Below the pieces are notes generated by a model. The model was not told where the DNA came from. It ran no database searches and worked only from the letters and a program-made list of their open reading frames with translations. Below are positions 1-5,402 of a stretch of DNA of 5,402 nt, in pieces. The stretch spans positions 1 through 5,402 of the forward strand of contig CAIQHW010000025.1 in the NCBI GenBank assembly GCA_903871715.1. Direction: 5' to 3'. A program made the position numbers and the translations under genes. How positions within the stretch are numbered: the stretch's first letter is position 1; the number at the start of each line of letters is the position of its first letter. The stretch comes from an uncultured bacterium (lineage in GTDB: Bacteria; Bacteroidota; Bacteroidia; Chitinophagales; CAIODY01).

Positions 1-406
1 TAAAATCGAACAAGCTGTGCAGTTGATTGATCGGGTCAATTAGCATGATGATAGGATACTCTTTTATTTTTCGATTGGTGTAAAATTTCATCACCTCCTC
101 TTTAGGTTGACGCGATACCATGATAATTTGAACGCCTTTAAAATCATCTATAAACTCTTTCAGCAATTCCATTTCATTTTGGCAATGGTCGCAATCGGTA
201 TTGAAAGAAATAAACAACACCGGCAAGCCTTTTTTTAATTGATTGGGTGTAAAAGGCAAACTATCTTTCACGGTATAAAAAGTGAAATTAGGCAGCGAAT
301 CTGCCTCTTTCAATGAGTCGGCTTCAAAAATTGGCTTCTCATATTCTTGCGCAAAAGCAAAGTAAAAACTGAAGAAACAAACGAGCAGAAAAAATATTTT
401 TTTCAT
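1..406 (-). CDS. Exported thioredoxin-like (TlpA/AhpC-TSA type) protein, C-terminus missing
   Basis: Reading the minus strand from the ATG at 404-406 gives 135 open codons that run off the left edge, so the stop lies outside the window. Residues 1-19 form a signal peptide: MKK, a hydrophobic core rich in F and L, then AFA|Q, a common Bacteroidota cleavage site. The mature part has a linker (about 20-38) and then a thioredoxin fold. Strand PVLFISFNTDC leads into the redox motif C72-D-H-C75, followed by helix QNEMELLKEF, strand VQIIMVS and a YPIIMLID segment at 117-124 with Pro118 near the usual cis-proline position. Known of the family: periplasmic disulfide reductases or oxidoreductases anchored on a CxxC pair. 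The residue before the first Cys is Asp, not the Trp of classical thioredoxins, a variant often seen in Bacteroidota TlpA-like proteins. The substrate cannot be told. A perfect -7 element lies 24 bases upstream, so it is probably transcribed apart from the ferredoxin behind it. Confidence 0.85.
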   Translation of the reverse strand, partial: MKKIFFLLVCFFSFYFAFAQEYEKPIFEADSLKEADSLPNFTFYTVKDSLPFTPNQLKKGLPVLFISFNTDCDHCQNEMELLKEFIDDFKGVQIIMVSRQPKEEVMKFYTNRKIKEYPIIMLIDPINQLHSLFDF

Positions 407-429
407 GGTGTACCATTTAAAATGCTCTC

Positions 430-437
430 CAAAAATA
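430..437 (-). promoter_or_regulatory. Bacteroidota-type -7 promoter element for the thioredoxin-like gene
   Basis: On the minus strand this reads TATTTTTG, a perfect match to the Bacteroidota TAnnTTTG consensus. It lies in the 84-base gap between the ferredoxin stop and the thioredoxin-like start, which would give a leader of roughly 15-20 bases. About 19 bases further upstream the sequence is TTCA, only a weak match to the -33 TTG element. The assignment rests on the -7 match and its position. Confidence 0.5.
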
Positions 438-490
438 CACTTCAAAACGATGTAGGTGAATTGACAATTGGTAATAAAAAGCAAAACAAT

Positions 491-823
491 TTAGTCGCCC
501 AGCAATACCGATTGGTTAGGAATAATCACTTCCACCGTGGCATTATCTTTCAACAATAAACATTGGCAAGCCAAGCGGCTATTAAGTTTTGGGCTGATGG
601 CTCTATCTATAAAATCTTCTTCTTTATCCGATAATTCTTCTAAATTTTCCATGCCTTGTTGCACATAAATATGGCAAGTGCTGCAAGCGCAAACACCGCC
701 ACAGTTGTGGTGCAAGCCAAGGTTGTGTTGCAACGAAAGCTCTAAAATAGTTTCGCCTTTTGGGCAATCTATGGTGATAGAATCTTTGTTTTTTTCCTCG
801 AAATGAAAGGTGATTTTGTTCAT
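491..823 (-). CDS. Adrenodoxin-type [2Fe-2S] ferredoxin
   Basis: This 110-residue protein is a small cytoplasmic electron carrier holding one [2Fe-2S] cluster in a beta-grasp fold. The cluster ligands follow the adrenodoxin/Fdx pattern: C41, C47 and C50 in CGGVCACSTC, then C86 in SRLACQ, with spacings x5, x2 and x35. Other family marks are the P-K-G-E-T-I-L-E stretch at 21-28 and the acidic ENLEELSDKEEDF region at 59-71, where adrenodoxin-like proteins contact reductase and partners. Two further cysteines (C45 and C88) sit beside ligands; C45 also occurs in some bacterial relatives. The ATG at 821-823 is chosen because the only upstream in-frame option, at 832, is a TTG adding three residues. 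Family members serve Fe-S cluster assembly or P450-like oxygenases, but no isc genes or oxygenase are visible here, so the partner is unknown. It follows a stem-loop and the binding-protein-like gene, and precedes the thioredoxin-like gene. Confidence 0.93.
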   Translation of the reverse strand: MNKITFHFEEKNKDSITIDCPKGETILELSLQHNLGLHHNCGGVCACSTCHIYVQQGMENLEELSDKEEDFIDRAISPKLNSRLACQCLLLKDNATVEVIIPNQSVLLGD

Positions 824-844
824 AATTTTCAAAACACAAAGTTG

Positions 845-887
845 CTACAATTTGTTTTTCGATGCACATGAAAAAGAAAAATTGTAG
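845..887 (-). other. Long AT-rich stem-loop, candidate terminator or 5' leader element
   Basis: CTACAATTT (845-853) is perfectly complementary to AAATTGTAG (879-887). Inside it TTTTTC (855-860) pairs with GAAAAA (870-875). Together they make a 15-bp stem with a 1-by-3 internal bulge and a 9-base loop. The element fills most of the gap between the stop of the binding-protein-like gene (895) and the ferredoxin ATG (823), so it could end the upstream operon or shape the ferredoxin leader. On the minus strand no strict U tract follows, only the moderately T-rich CAACTTTGTGTTTTG, so a classical intrinsic terminator is not proven. Confidence 0.45.
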
Positions 888-894
888 AATATTT

Positions 895-1674
895 TTACAT
901 CGAATGGCGCAATTGCAAAAAATAGTTGGCTGCAAATTTCATTCGCGAACCATACCAGCTAAACATTTCGCCATCTACCAAGATTATTTTTTGGGTAGGA
1001 AATAATTTTTCAATCTCCTTCAAATGTTTTTCTTGAAAAGGAAATGGTTCGCTCGAAAGCAAGATATAATCAGCATTTGAGACTTTAATTTCTTCCACCG
1101 AAATTTTTGGGTAACGATTTTTATCGCCAAAAACATTTTCCATGCCTGCTTTTTCGAGCAACTGATTGATAAAAGTATCACCACCCACAGTCATCATTGG
1201 GTTTTGCCAAATCAAATAAACCACTTTTATTTTTTCAAAATCATTCAATCTTGAAAAGCTTTGAATGATTGATTGAATAAGGCTTTCAGCTTGCTGCTCA
1301 ACATTTATTATCGCACCAATGCATCGCATCATGTCAAAAGCCTCCTCCACATTTTTGATGTCGCTGGTGTAAACTGGGCAAAAAGATTTCAGTTCTTTTA
1401 TTTGCTCCAACACATTTTCTTCTTTATTGGCAATAATTAAATCGGGCACCAAACTTTTAATGACTTCGATGTTTAAATTTTTTGTCCCCCCTACTCTTTT
1501 TATCTGTTCAATTTTTGATGTGGGATGAATGCAAAATTTGGTTCGCCCTACTATTTTATTTTCCAACCCTAAATCGAAAAGCAATTCGGTTTGTGATGGC
1601 ACTAAAGAAACTATTCGCTTTGGAACATGCTTCAAATCAATACTTTCGCCAAGTTGGTCAAAATAAATCGGCAT
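895..1674 (-). CDS. Helical-backbone metal receptor (BtuF/FhuD-like binding protein) without signal peptide
   Basis: This 259-residue protein belongs to the class III periplasmic-binding-protein fold (PF01497), which binds cobalamin, haem or Fe-siderophores for ABC importers. The N-terminal lobe shows the family opening KRIVSLVPSQTELLFDLGL (19-37), then VGRTKFCIHP (42-51), VGGTKNLNIEVIKSLVPDLII (61-81) and a second short strand PVYTSD (100-105). A long linking helix covers about 108-140. The C-terminal lobe shows YLIWQNPMMTVGGDTFINQLL (153-173), the DYILLSSEPFPF strand (202-213) and DGEMFSWYGSRM (234-245). The protein begins directly MPIYFDQLGE with no hydrophobic segment or lipobox, so it is predicted cytoplasmic, unlike true BtuF or FhuD. 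Its start is 2 bases after the miaA stop, implying co-transcription or translational coupling. No permease, ATPase or TonB receptor gene is nearby. Ligand and role are unknown; a cytosolic corrinoid or metal-chelate sensor or handler is inference only. Confidence 0.85.
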   Translation of the reverse strand: MPIYFDQLGESIDLKHVPKRIVSLVPSQTELLFDLGLENKIVGRTKFCIHPTSKIEQIKRVGGTKNLNIEVIKSLVPDLIIANKEENVLEQIKELKSFCPVYTSDIKNVEEAFDMMRCIGAIINVEQQAESLIQSIIQSFSRLNDFEKIKVVYLIWQNPMMTVGGDTFINQLLEKAGMENVFGDKNRYPKISVEEIKVSNADYILLSSEPFPFQEKHLKEIEKLFPTQKIILVDGEMFSWYGSRMKFAANYFLQLRHSM

Positions 1675-1676
1675 CG

Positions 1677-2594
1677 TTAGTTTTTGATTTTAGTTTCAAT
1701 AAATTGAATAATGGCTGCCACATTGTGTGCATCCATCCCAAGCAAATCGGGTTCTTTATTCAACCAAGTCATTTGCCGCTTAGCATAATGGCGTGTATTT
1801 TGTTGAATTAATTTTATCGCAGTTTCTTTCGTTATTTTTCCATCAAAGAAATCAAACATTTCGGTATAACCTACTGTTTGTAAGGCTTGCAAGGCTCGGT
1901 TGTGAAAATATTTTCTAGCTTCCTCTTCTAAACCATGTTGCATCATTTGCAACACTCGTTCGTTAATCCGTTCATACAATTCGGCTCTTGGCAATTGCAA
2001 CCCAATTTTTATCACATCAAATGGCAGCTCGTTTTTGGGTTGTTGATGAAAAGATGAAAAAGGTTTTTCACTACTCAAACACACTTCCAAGGCTCGAATC
2101 AAGCGCATAGGATTGTTTACATCCACTTGCTCGAAATATCTTTTGTCCAATTTTTTTAATTCGGTTTGCAACCATGCTATGCCATGTTGTTCAAAGTTTT
2201 GTCGAACAAAATCGCTTACACTTTTTTCAATTGGTGGAAATTCATCCAAGCCATTGCACACCGCACGGATGTATAACCCAGTACCACCAACCATTACAGC
2301 GATATTTTTAAACTTAAAAGTGCGCTCTAAAACAAACATCACTTCTTGGCGATATTTTCCTACATCATAACTTTGATGAATGGAAATGTGGTTGATAAAA
2401 AAATGATGCGCTTGCGAAAGCTCAGCGACAGTGGGTTTGGCGGTGCCAATGCTCAACTCTTTATAAATCTGTCGGCTATCTGCCGATAAGATTTCAGCAG
2501 AAAAATGTTTTGCTAATTGAATAGCTACATTTGTTTTACCACTGGCAGTAGGTCCTGCAACAACTATGAGTAAAGGCTTTTGAGGCATCACCAT
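1677..2594 (-). CDS. miaA: tRNA dimethylallyltransferase MiaA
   Basis: MiaA transfers a dimethylallyl group from dimethylallyl diphosphate to N6 of A37 in tRNAs reading codons that begin with U, the first step toward ms2i6A. At 305 residues it has the normal length. Family signatures appear in order: P-loop GPTASGKT (14-21), SADSRQIYKELSIGTAKP (37-54) with the DSRQ tRNA/substrate motif, MVGGTGLYIRAV (101-112), NPMRLIRALEV (161-171), the ALQTVGYTE segment (237-245) and NTRHYAKRQMTWL (266-278). All key positions seem intact. Two starts are possible, the ATG at 2594 (MVMPQK) or the one at 2588 (MPQK); both leave the P-loop whole and no ribosome-binding site decides between them. It follows the PRiA4-like gene by 12 bases and is followed after 2 bases by the binding-protein-like gene, so the three probably form one transcript. 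Confidence 0.97.
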   Translation of the reverse strand: MVMPQKPLLIVVAGPTASGKTNVAIQLAKHFSAEILSADSRQIYKELSIGTAKPTVAELSQAHHFFINHISIHQSYDVGKYRQEVMFVLERTFKFKNIAVMVGGTGLYIRAVCNGLDEFPPIEKSVSDFVRQNFEQHGIAWLQTELKKLDKRYFEQVDVNNPMRLIRALEVCLSSEKPFSSFHQQPKNELPFDVIKIGLQLPRAELYERINERVLQMMQHGLEEEARKYFHNRALQALQTVGYTEMFDFFDGKITKETAIKLIQQNTRHYAKRQMTWLNKEPDLLGMDAHNVAAIIQFIETKIKN

Positions 2595-2606
2595 GTTGGC
2601 GAATCA

Positions 2607-3179
2607 TTAAAATTCATCGCTTTCATTTTCGGGTTCGTTGCCTTCTTCATCCATTTCGGCTTCATCAGTTTCTTCGCTGCTTTCGCCTTCTTCATCCAAT
2701 TCGCCCATGTCGTTGGCTTCGTGTTCTTCAAACACTTCAATGGCTTCAAACTCTGAATCATCGCCACCTACAATAGGTTGTGCGCCATATTGCTTTGGCG
2801 AAATGCCTTCAGTTTTTGTAATTCGAGGATAAGTTGTTTTTTTCAATTCTTCTTCCACACCCATTAACTCTACTAAAAATAACCACTCGGCATCATAATC
2901 ATATACATACACCAATTTGATGTGTGGGTCGTCAATAAAATTTGCCAACAAAACTTTATCCATTTTTTGCGCATTCACTTTTTTCTTTAGCGCAATTTCT
3001 TCGCCTTGAATCCAATTATCATTGCTGCGATAAAATGATGCTTCGTGCTTTCCATCAAATGAAAATGCACTCATAATTATGTTGTGAAAATCGGCAAAGG
3101 TTTGACTGGGCTTGATTTCCACATCGCGATAAATAGTATCTTCTTGTTCTAAAAAAACTCGGAAACGAAAAACTGACAT
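2607..3179 (-). CDS. PRiA4_ORF3-like protein with a long acidic C-terminal tail
   Basis: The 190-residue protein has two parts. Residues 1 to about 125 resemble the plasmid pRiA4b ORF-3 family (PF07929, often named IS1096 passenger TnpR-like). The beta-strand opening FRFRVFLEQEDTIYRDVEI matches it, as do the TFADFHNIIMSAFSFDGKHEA segment (27-47) and KLVYVYDYDAEWLFLVEL (88-105), where YDYDAEW stands for the usual YDFGDxW. Function of the family is unknown. Residues 140-190 are a disordered-looking tail in which 27 of 51 residues are Asp or Glu with no Lys or Arg. The ATG at 3177-3179 is preferred to the in-frame one at 3323, because a perfect TAnnTTTG promoter element sits at 3211-3218 and the extra 48 residues would come from AT-rich intergenic sequence with no resemblance to the family. 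It is the first gene of the probable operon with miaA. Despite the family name, no transposon sequence is present. Confidence 0.8.
   Translation of the reverse strand: MSVFRFRVFLEQEDTIYRDVEIKPSQTFADFHNIIMSAFSFDGKHEASFYRSNDNWIQGEEIALKKKVNAQKMDKVLLANFIDDPHIKLVYVYDYDAEWLFLVELMGVEEELKKTTYPRITKTEGISPKQYGAQPIVGGDDSEFEAIEVFEEHEANDMGELDEEGESSEETDEAEMDEEGNEPENESDEF
2640..2698 (-). repeat. 14-bp direct repeat inside the acidic tail
   Basis: The 14-mer GCCTTCTTCATCCA occurs at 2640-2653 and again at 2685-2698, 45 bases apart and therefore in frame. The copies encode the matching stretches MDEEG (176-180) and LDEEG (161-165) with a 15-residue period. This suggests the acidic tail partly grew by in-frame duplication, although repeated GAA/GAT codon use alone could give a similar match. 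Confidence 0.5.
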
Positions 3180-3377
3180 TGGATTAGGATTTAGTGTTGT
3201 GGAATTTTGACAAAGATAAACAGAAATAAAATCGAACGAAAAAAGAGTTTTATTTTTTTGAACAACTCGAAAGTTTATTTCTATTTCAAAAACATTCTTA
3301 CAAGTTGTTTGCATGTTTGGCACTAAAATTGGAAATTAGCGCTCTTAAATTTTGTAATTAACATCTCACATTTTATC
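3180..3377. promoter_or_regulatory. Divergent intergenic promoter region
   Basis: This 198-base AT-rich stretch separates the minus-strand PRiA4-like gene from the plus-strand TPR gene. It must hold the promoters of both, since each gene is first on its strand. Only the minus-strand -7 element (3211-3218) is convincing. On the plus strand TAAATTTTG at 3346-3354 has one base too many for TAnnTTTG. No operator-like palindrome or RNA gene was seen. Confidence 0.6.
3211..3218 (-). promoter_or_regulatory. Bacteroidota-type -7 promoter element for the PRiA4-like/miaA operon
   Basis: The minus strand reads TATCTTTG, a perfect TAnnTTTG match, 31 bases before the ATG at 3179. The region about 19 bases upstream is T-rich (TTTTTTCG) but lacks an exact TTG -33 element. 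If used, transcription starts inside the longer open frame that reaches 3323, which supports the shorter start of the gene. Confidence 0.5.
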
Positions 3378-4490
3378 ATGAAAAAAGTTTTTCTTTTTTG
3401 CTCGTTTGTAATTTTATTGAACACTGCTTTTGCACAAAAAGCAAAAGTGAATAGCGCTTGGAACTATTTAAAGTATGAAGAGTATGACAAAGCTAAAGCC
3501 GCTATTGATGAGGCTTCGGCTGATGAATCGTCCATCGGTTTATGGAAAACTTGGTACTACAAAGGATTAATTTATCAAGAAATTCATGAGAAAAATAAAG
3601 ACAAAGAATTGAATGCACCCAATGCTTTAAACACTGCTTTTGAAGCTTACAAAAAAAGTTTGGATATTGACCCAAAGCATGATTATGCCGATGAAGTAAT
3701 AAAAGCACGAATGCCACAAATCATGCAAACCTTTGCTGATAGTGCCATGGCGCAATACAGCAGAAAAGTTTTTAGCAATGCGTATGAAAATTTCAAAACC
3801 AGAATGAATATTTATGACGCAATTAAAAAGTATGTGCCTGCTATGCCTATTGACACCAATGCCACGTACAATGCGGCTTTGCTGGCTGATAAGGCTGGAA
3901 AAGAAACTGAATCGGTGCAATATTATTCGCAGCTAACAGCCATGAATTATAAAGATGCGTTTGCAACTTTGGCTTATAAATATTGCAAAGCGAAAGACAC
4001 TACCAAAGCCATTTCTACGCTGGATGCAGGCTACAAAGCATTTCCAAACGACATCAATATTATTTATGCCTTCATCAATATTTATTCGGCTTCGGGCAAG
4101 TTTGATAAAGCTGCGGATAAAATAAATGATGCCATAAAAATTGCGCCCAACAATGAAATGTTGTATGTAGTAAAAGGTGGTTTGATGGAACATCAAGGCA
4201 AAGACAAAGAAGCTGAAGATGAGTACAACAAGGCTTTGGGCTTGAATCCTAACAATTTTGAAGTGTTGAAATCAATTGGTTTAAACATTTACAATCAAGG
4301 TGTAAAAGTGAACAAACAAGCAAACGATACACCTGCCGAAAAACAAGCCGAGTATGATGTGTTGATTAAAAAGCGAAATGAATTATTGGAAAAAGCATTG
4401 ACTTATTTAGATAAAGCCAATCAAATAAAATCTGGTGATGAAGAAATTGCACGACCGATGATGAGAGTGAAAGGGTTGTTAAAAAAGTAA
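3378..4490 (+). CDS. Exported tetratricopeptide-repeat protein
   Basis: This 370-residue protein starts with a clear signal peptide: MKK, a hydrophobic core VFLFCSFVILL, then TAFA|Q with cleavage after residue 19. It is therefore probably periplasmic or outer-membrane associated; Cys8 lies inside the core and is not a lipobox. The mature chain is helical with TPR-like units. An N-terminal one is at 27-52 (AWNYLKYEEYDKAKAAIDEA) and another at about 56-99, ending in AFEAYKKSLDIDPK. The best ones are tandem at 194-227, 228-261 and 262-295, the last ending AEDEYNKALGLNPNN. Residues 296-350 are a charged, Lys/Glu-rich helical region. TPR arrays are protein-binding scaffolds; the partner cannot be read from the sequence. 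The gene is divergent from the PRiA4/miaA operon, and the HEPN gene starts 39 bases after its stop. The ATG at 3378 is fixed by the signal peptide. Confidence 0.88.
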   Translation: MKKVFLFCSFVILLNTAFAQKAKVNSAWNYLKYEEYDKAKAAIDEASADESSIGLWKTWYYKGLIYQEIHEKNKDKELNAPNALNTAFEAYKKSLDIDPKHDYADEVIKARMPQIMQTFADSAMAQYSRKVFSNAYENFKTRMNIYDAIKKYVPAMPIDTNATYNAALLADKAGKETESVQYYSQLTAMNYKDAFATLAYKYCKAKDTTKAISTLDAGYKAFPNDINIIYAFINIYSASGKFDKAADKINDAIKIAPNNEMLYVVKGGLMEHQGKDKEAEDEYNKALGLNPNNFEVLKSIGLNIYNQGVKVNKQANDTPAEKQAEYDVLIKKRNELLEKALTYLDKANQIKSGDEEIARPMMRVKGLLKK

Positions 4491-4529
4491 ACTGGTAGCT
4501 AATTTGAAGATTATTTCAAAAATAAAATC

Positions 4530-4955
4530 ATGAAAGATATTCGTTGGATTCAGCGATTTAATAATTATAAAAAAGCATTAGCAAAATTGCAAGATGCTGT
4601 AAATGAATTGTTGGAGCAAGGCGATGCTATGAAAGATTTGGAAGTGGAAGGCATGATTCAACGATTTGAATTTACTTATGAATTGGCTTGGAACACGATA
4701 AAAGATTTTTATGAAGACCAAGGTGAAAGCGGCATTCAGGGTAGCAAAGATGCTTTTAGAATGGCGTTTCAACGCGGTTTAACGCACGATGGGCAAATTT
4801 GGATGGATATGATTGAGGTGCGAAAATTAACCGTACACACCTACGACGAAACTATCAGCGATAATGTTTCAGAAAAAATTAAAGACCAATACATTCATTT
4901 GTTCAATCAATTGCAAAGCAAATTGGATGAAGAATTGAATGCTCAACAAAAATAA
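4530..4955 (+). CDS. HEPN-family partner of a minimal nucleotidyltransferase (HI0074/HepT type)
   Basis: This 141-residue, all-helical protein matches the HI0074 family (nucleotidyltransferase substrate-binding, PF08780). It opens with WIQRFNNYKKALAKLQDAV (6-24), followed by EGMIQRFEFTYELAWNTIKDF (40-60), GSKDAFRMAFQRGL (71-84) and MIEVRKLTVHTYDE (94-107). The last segment holds the HEPN ribonuclease-type motif RX4HXY as R98, H103 and Y105. Known of the family: in the type VII system HepT/MntA, the HEPN protein is an RNA-cleaving toxin that the partner silences by adding AMP to the Tyr of this motif. Many HI0074 relatives have RNLTSH where this one has RKLTVH, but Arg, His and Tyr are kept. 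The nucleotidyltransferase gene follows after 9 bases, the usual order toxin then antitoxin. Toxic activity is inferred from the motif; an older view treats the protein as a substrate-binding subunit. Confidence 0.88.
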   Translation: MKDIRWIQRFNNYKKALAKLQDAVNELLEQGDAMKDLEVEGMIQRFEFTYELAWNTIKDFYEDQGESGIQGSKDAFRMAFQRGLTHDGQIWMDMIEVRKLTVHTYDETISDNVSEKIKDQYIHLFNQLQSKLDEELNAQQK

Positions 4956-4964
4956 TTTTAGCCA

Positions 4965-5276
4965 ATGCCTTACGGATTAAGCGATGATGTGCTGGAAAAA
5001 ATGCAACAATATTTTGCTGAAAATAAGGCAATTGAAAAAGTAATTTTATTTGGCTCGAGAGCAAAAGGAAACTTCAAACAAGGCTCTGACATTGATTTGG
5101 CGGCGATTGGAAAAAATGTAGGATTGCAAGAAATAATTTCTTTAAAAGCAGATTTAGAAAAAATAAACCTACCTGTTGATTTTGATTTACTGAATTACAA
5201 CACAGTAGCAGAGCCAGCTTTGATAGAACACATACAACGAGTGGGGATTGAGTTGTATCAAAAAAACGACCGCTAA
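4965..5276 (+). CDS. Minimal nucleotidyltransferase (HI0073/MntA type)
   Basis: This 103-residue protein is a single Pol-beta-fold nucleotidyltransferase domain (PF01909/PF18765 type). After an N-terminal helix (6-20) comes strand KVILFGSRA and the catalytic motif GSX10DXD: G30, S31, then D42 and D44 in GSDIDLA. The third acidic residue is probably D74 in the LPVDFDLLNYN strand (69-79), with D72 as the alternative. The end, EPALIEHIQRVGIELYQ, is typical of the HI0073 group, and the length is normal. Known of the family: MntA uses ATP to AMPylate the Tyr in the partner HEPN motif and so blocks its RNase activity. All catalytic residues seem present, so it is predicted active. It is almost certainly co-transcribed with the HEPN gene 9 bases upstream. 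It ends 4 bases from the stop of a convergent gene. Confidence 0.9.
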   Translation: MPYGLSDDVLEKMQQYFAENKAIEKVILFGSRAKGNFKQGSDIDLAAIGKNVGLQEIISLKADLEKINLPVDFDLLNYNTVAEPALIEHIQRVGIELYQKNDR

Positions 5277-5280
5277 TTTT

Positions 5281-5402
5281 TTACTTTACTTCTTCGTAAT
5301 CAATATATTCGTCGTCGTTTATTTTTCTTTTAGTAGTGCTGGAAGACGCTGTGGTATTGGTGTTTGATCTGTTTTGGTTTTGTTGTTCATGAATATCATG
5401 CA
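5281..5402 (-). CDS. 3' end of a convergent gene, possibly DUF4834-like
   Basis: From the right edge the minus strand stays open for 39 full codons to a TAA at 5281-5283. The start is outside the window. The visible chain begins HDIHEQQNQNRSN, continues as a low-complexity Asn/Thr/Ser linker, then TKRKINDD and the acidic end EYIDYEEVK. A Q/N/S/T linker followed by a conserved YxDYEE tail recalls the short membrane-anchored DUF4834 proteins of Bacteroidota, but this is from memory of the family and the membrane segment would lie beyond the edge. An open frame ending 4 bases from the convergent gene's stop, with an ordered acidic tail, supports a real gene. Confidence 0.6.
   Translation of the reverse strand, partial: HDIHEQQNQNRSNTNTTASSSTTKRKINDDEYIDYEEVK

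Noticed and set aside
347..559. 70-codon plus-strand open frame across the thioredoxin/ferredoxin gap
   Set aside because: It overlaps the start of the thioredoxin-like gene and the end of the ferredoxin gene on the other strand, and its product shows no recognisable motif.
824..832. TTG start for the ferredoxin three residues upstream of the ATG
   Set aside because: The ATG at 821-823 gives a normal ferredoxin N-terminus, and no ribosome-binding site favours the TTG.
837..844. CAACTTTG on the minus strand as a ferredoxin promoter element
   Set aside because: It has one mismatch to TAnnTTTG, would leave only about 7 bases of leader, and no -33 element fits.
1241..1268. 8-bp inverted repeat TCATTCAA / TTGAATGA
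   Set aside because: It lies within the coding sequence of the binding-protein-like gene and is short and AT-rich, so chance is likely.
2607..3179. Transposon passenger gene, as the IS1096 TnpR-like family name suggests
   Set aside because: No transposase, terminal inverted repeats or target duplications are visible; only the family name points to a mobile element.
3180..3323. 48-residue N-terminal extension of the PRiA4-like protein from the ATG at 3323
   Set aside because: It overlaps the likely promoter, is AT-rich intergenic in character, and the family similarity begins at the ATG at 3179.
3346..3354. TAAATTTTG as the -7 promoter element of the TPR gene
   Set aside because: It has three bases between TA and TTTG, one too many, and no TTG lies at the expected distance upstream.
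4476..4506. TTG at 4476-4478 followed by TAATTTG at 4500-4506 as a promoter for the HEPN/MNT pair
   Set aside because: The -7 part is one base short of TAnnTTTG and the spacing is 21 bases; too weak to call, although a promoter in the 39-base gap remains possible.

Overview
The window reads as chromosomal DNA of a Bacteroidota bacterium, by inference nearer the Chitinophagales/Sphingobacteriales/Flavobacteriales type than to a gut Bacteroides. The evidence is AT-rich sequence, near-absent Shine-Dalgarno sites, AT-rich sequence before starts, two perfect TAnnTTTG -7 promoter elements of the Bacteroidota type, and exported proteins with signal peptides ending AFA|Q. No RNA gene, CRISPR array, insertion sequence or integration site was seen.

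Left part (1-3179), all on the minus strand. In transcription order, a PRiA4_ORF3-like protein with a very acidic tail (2607-3179) is followed 12 bases later by miaA, a tRNA dimethylallyltransferase (1677-2594). After a further 2 bases comes a cobalamin/siderophore-binding-like protein with no signal peptide (895-1674). These three are probably one operon. A long AT-rich stem-loop (845-887) then precedes an adrenodoxin-type [2Fe-2S] ferredoxin (491-823). An exported thioredoxin-like protein with its own promoter begins at 406 and runs off the left edge.

The stretch 3180-3377 is a divergent promoter region. To its right, on the plus strand, lie an exported TPR protein (3378-4490) and a two-gene HEPN/MNT cassette. 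The HEPN protein of the HI0074/HepT type is at 4530-4955, and the minimal nucleotidyltransferase of the HI0073/MntA type is at 4965-5276. The pair carries the RX4HXY and GSX10DXD motifs of type VII toxin-antitoxin systems and is the only accessory-looking module here. The last 122 bases hold the 3' end of a convergent minus-strand gene whose tail resembles DUF4834-type proteins.

Most of the window is ordinary housekeeping content. The points most worth a second look are the HEPN/MNT pair, the leaderless binding-protein homologue next to miaA, the acidic tail of the PRiA4 protein, and the stem-loop before the ferredoxin.
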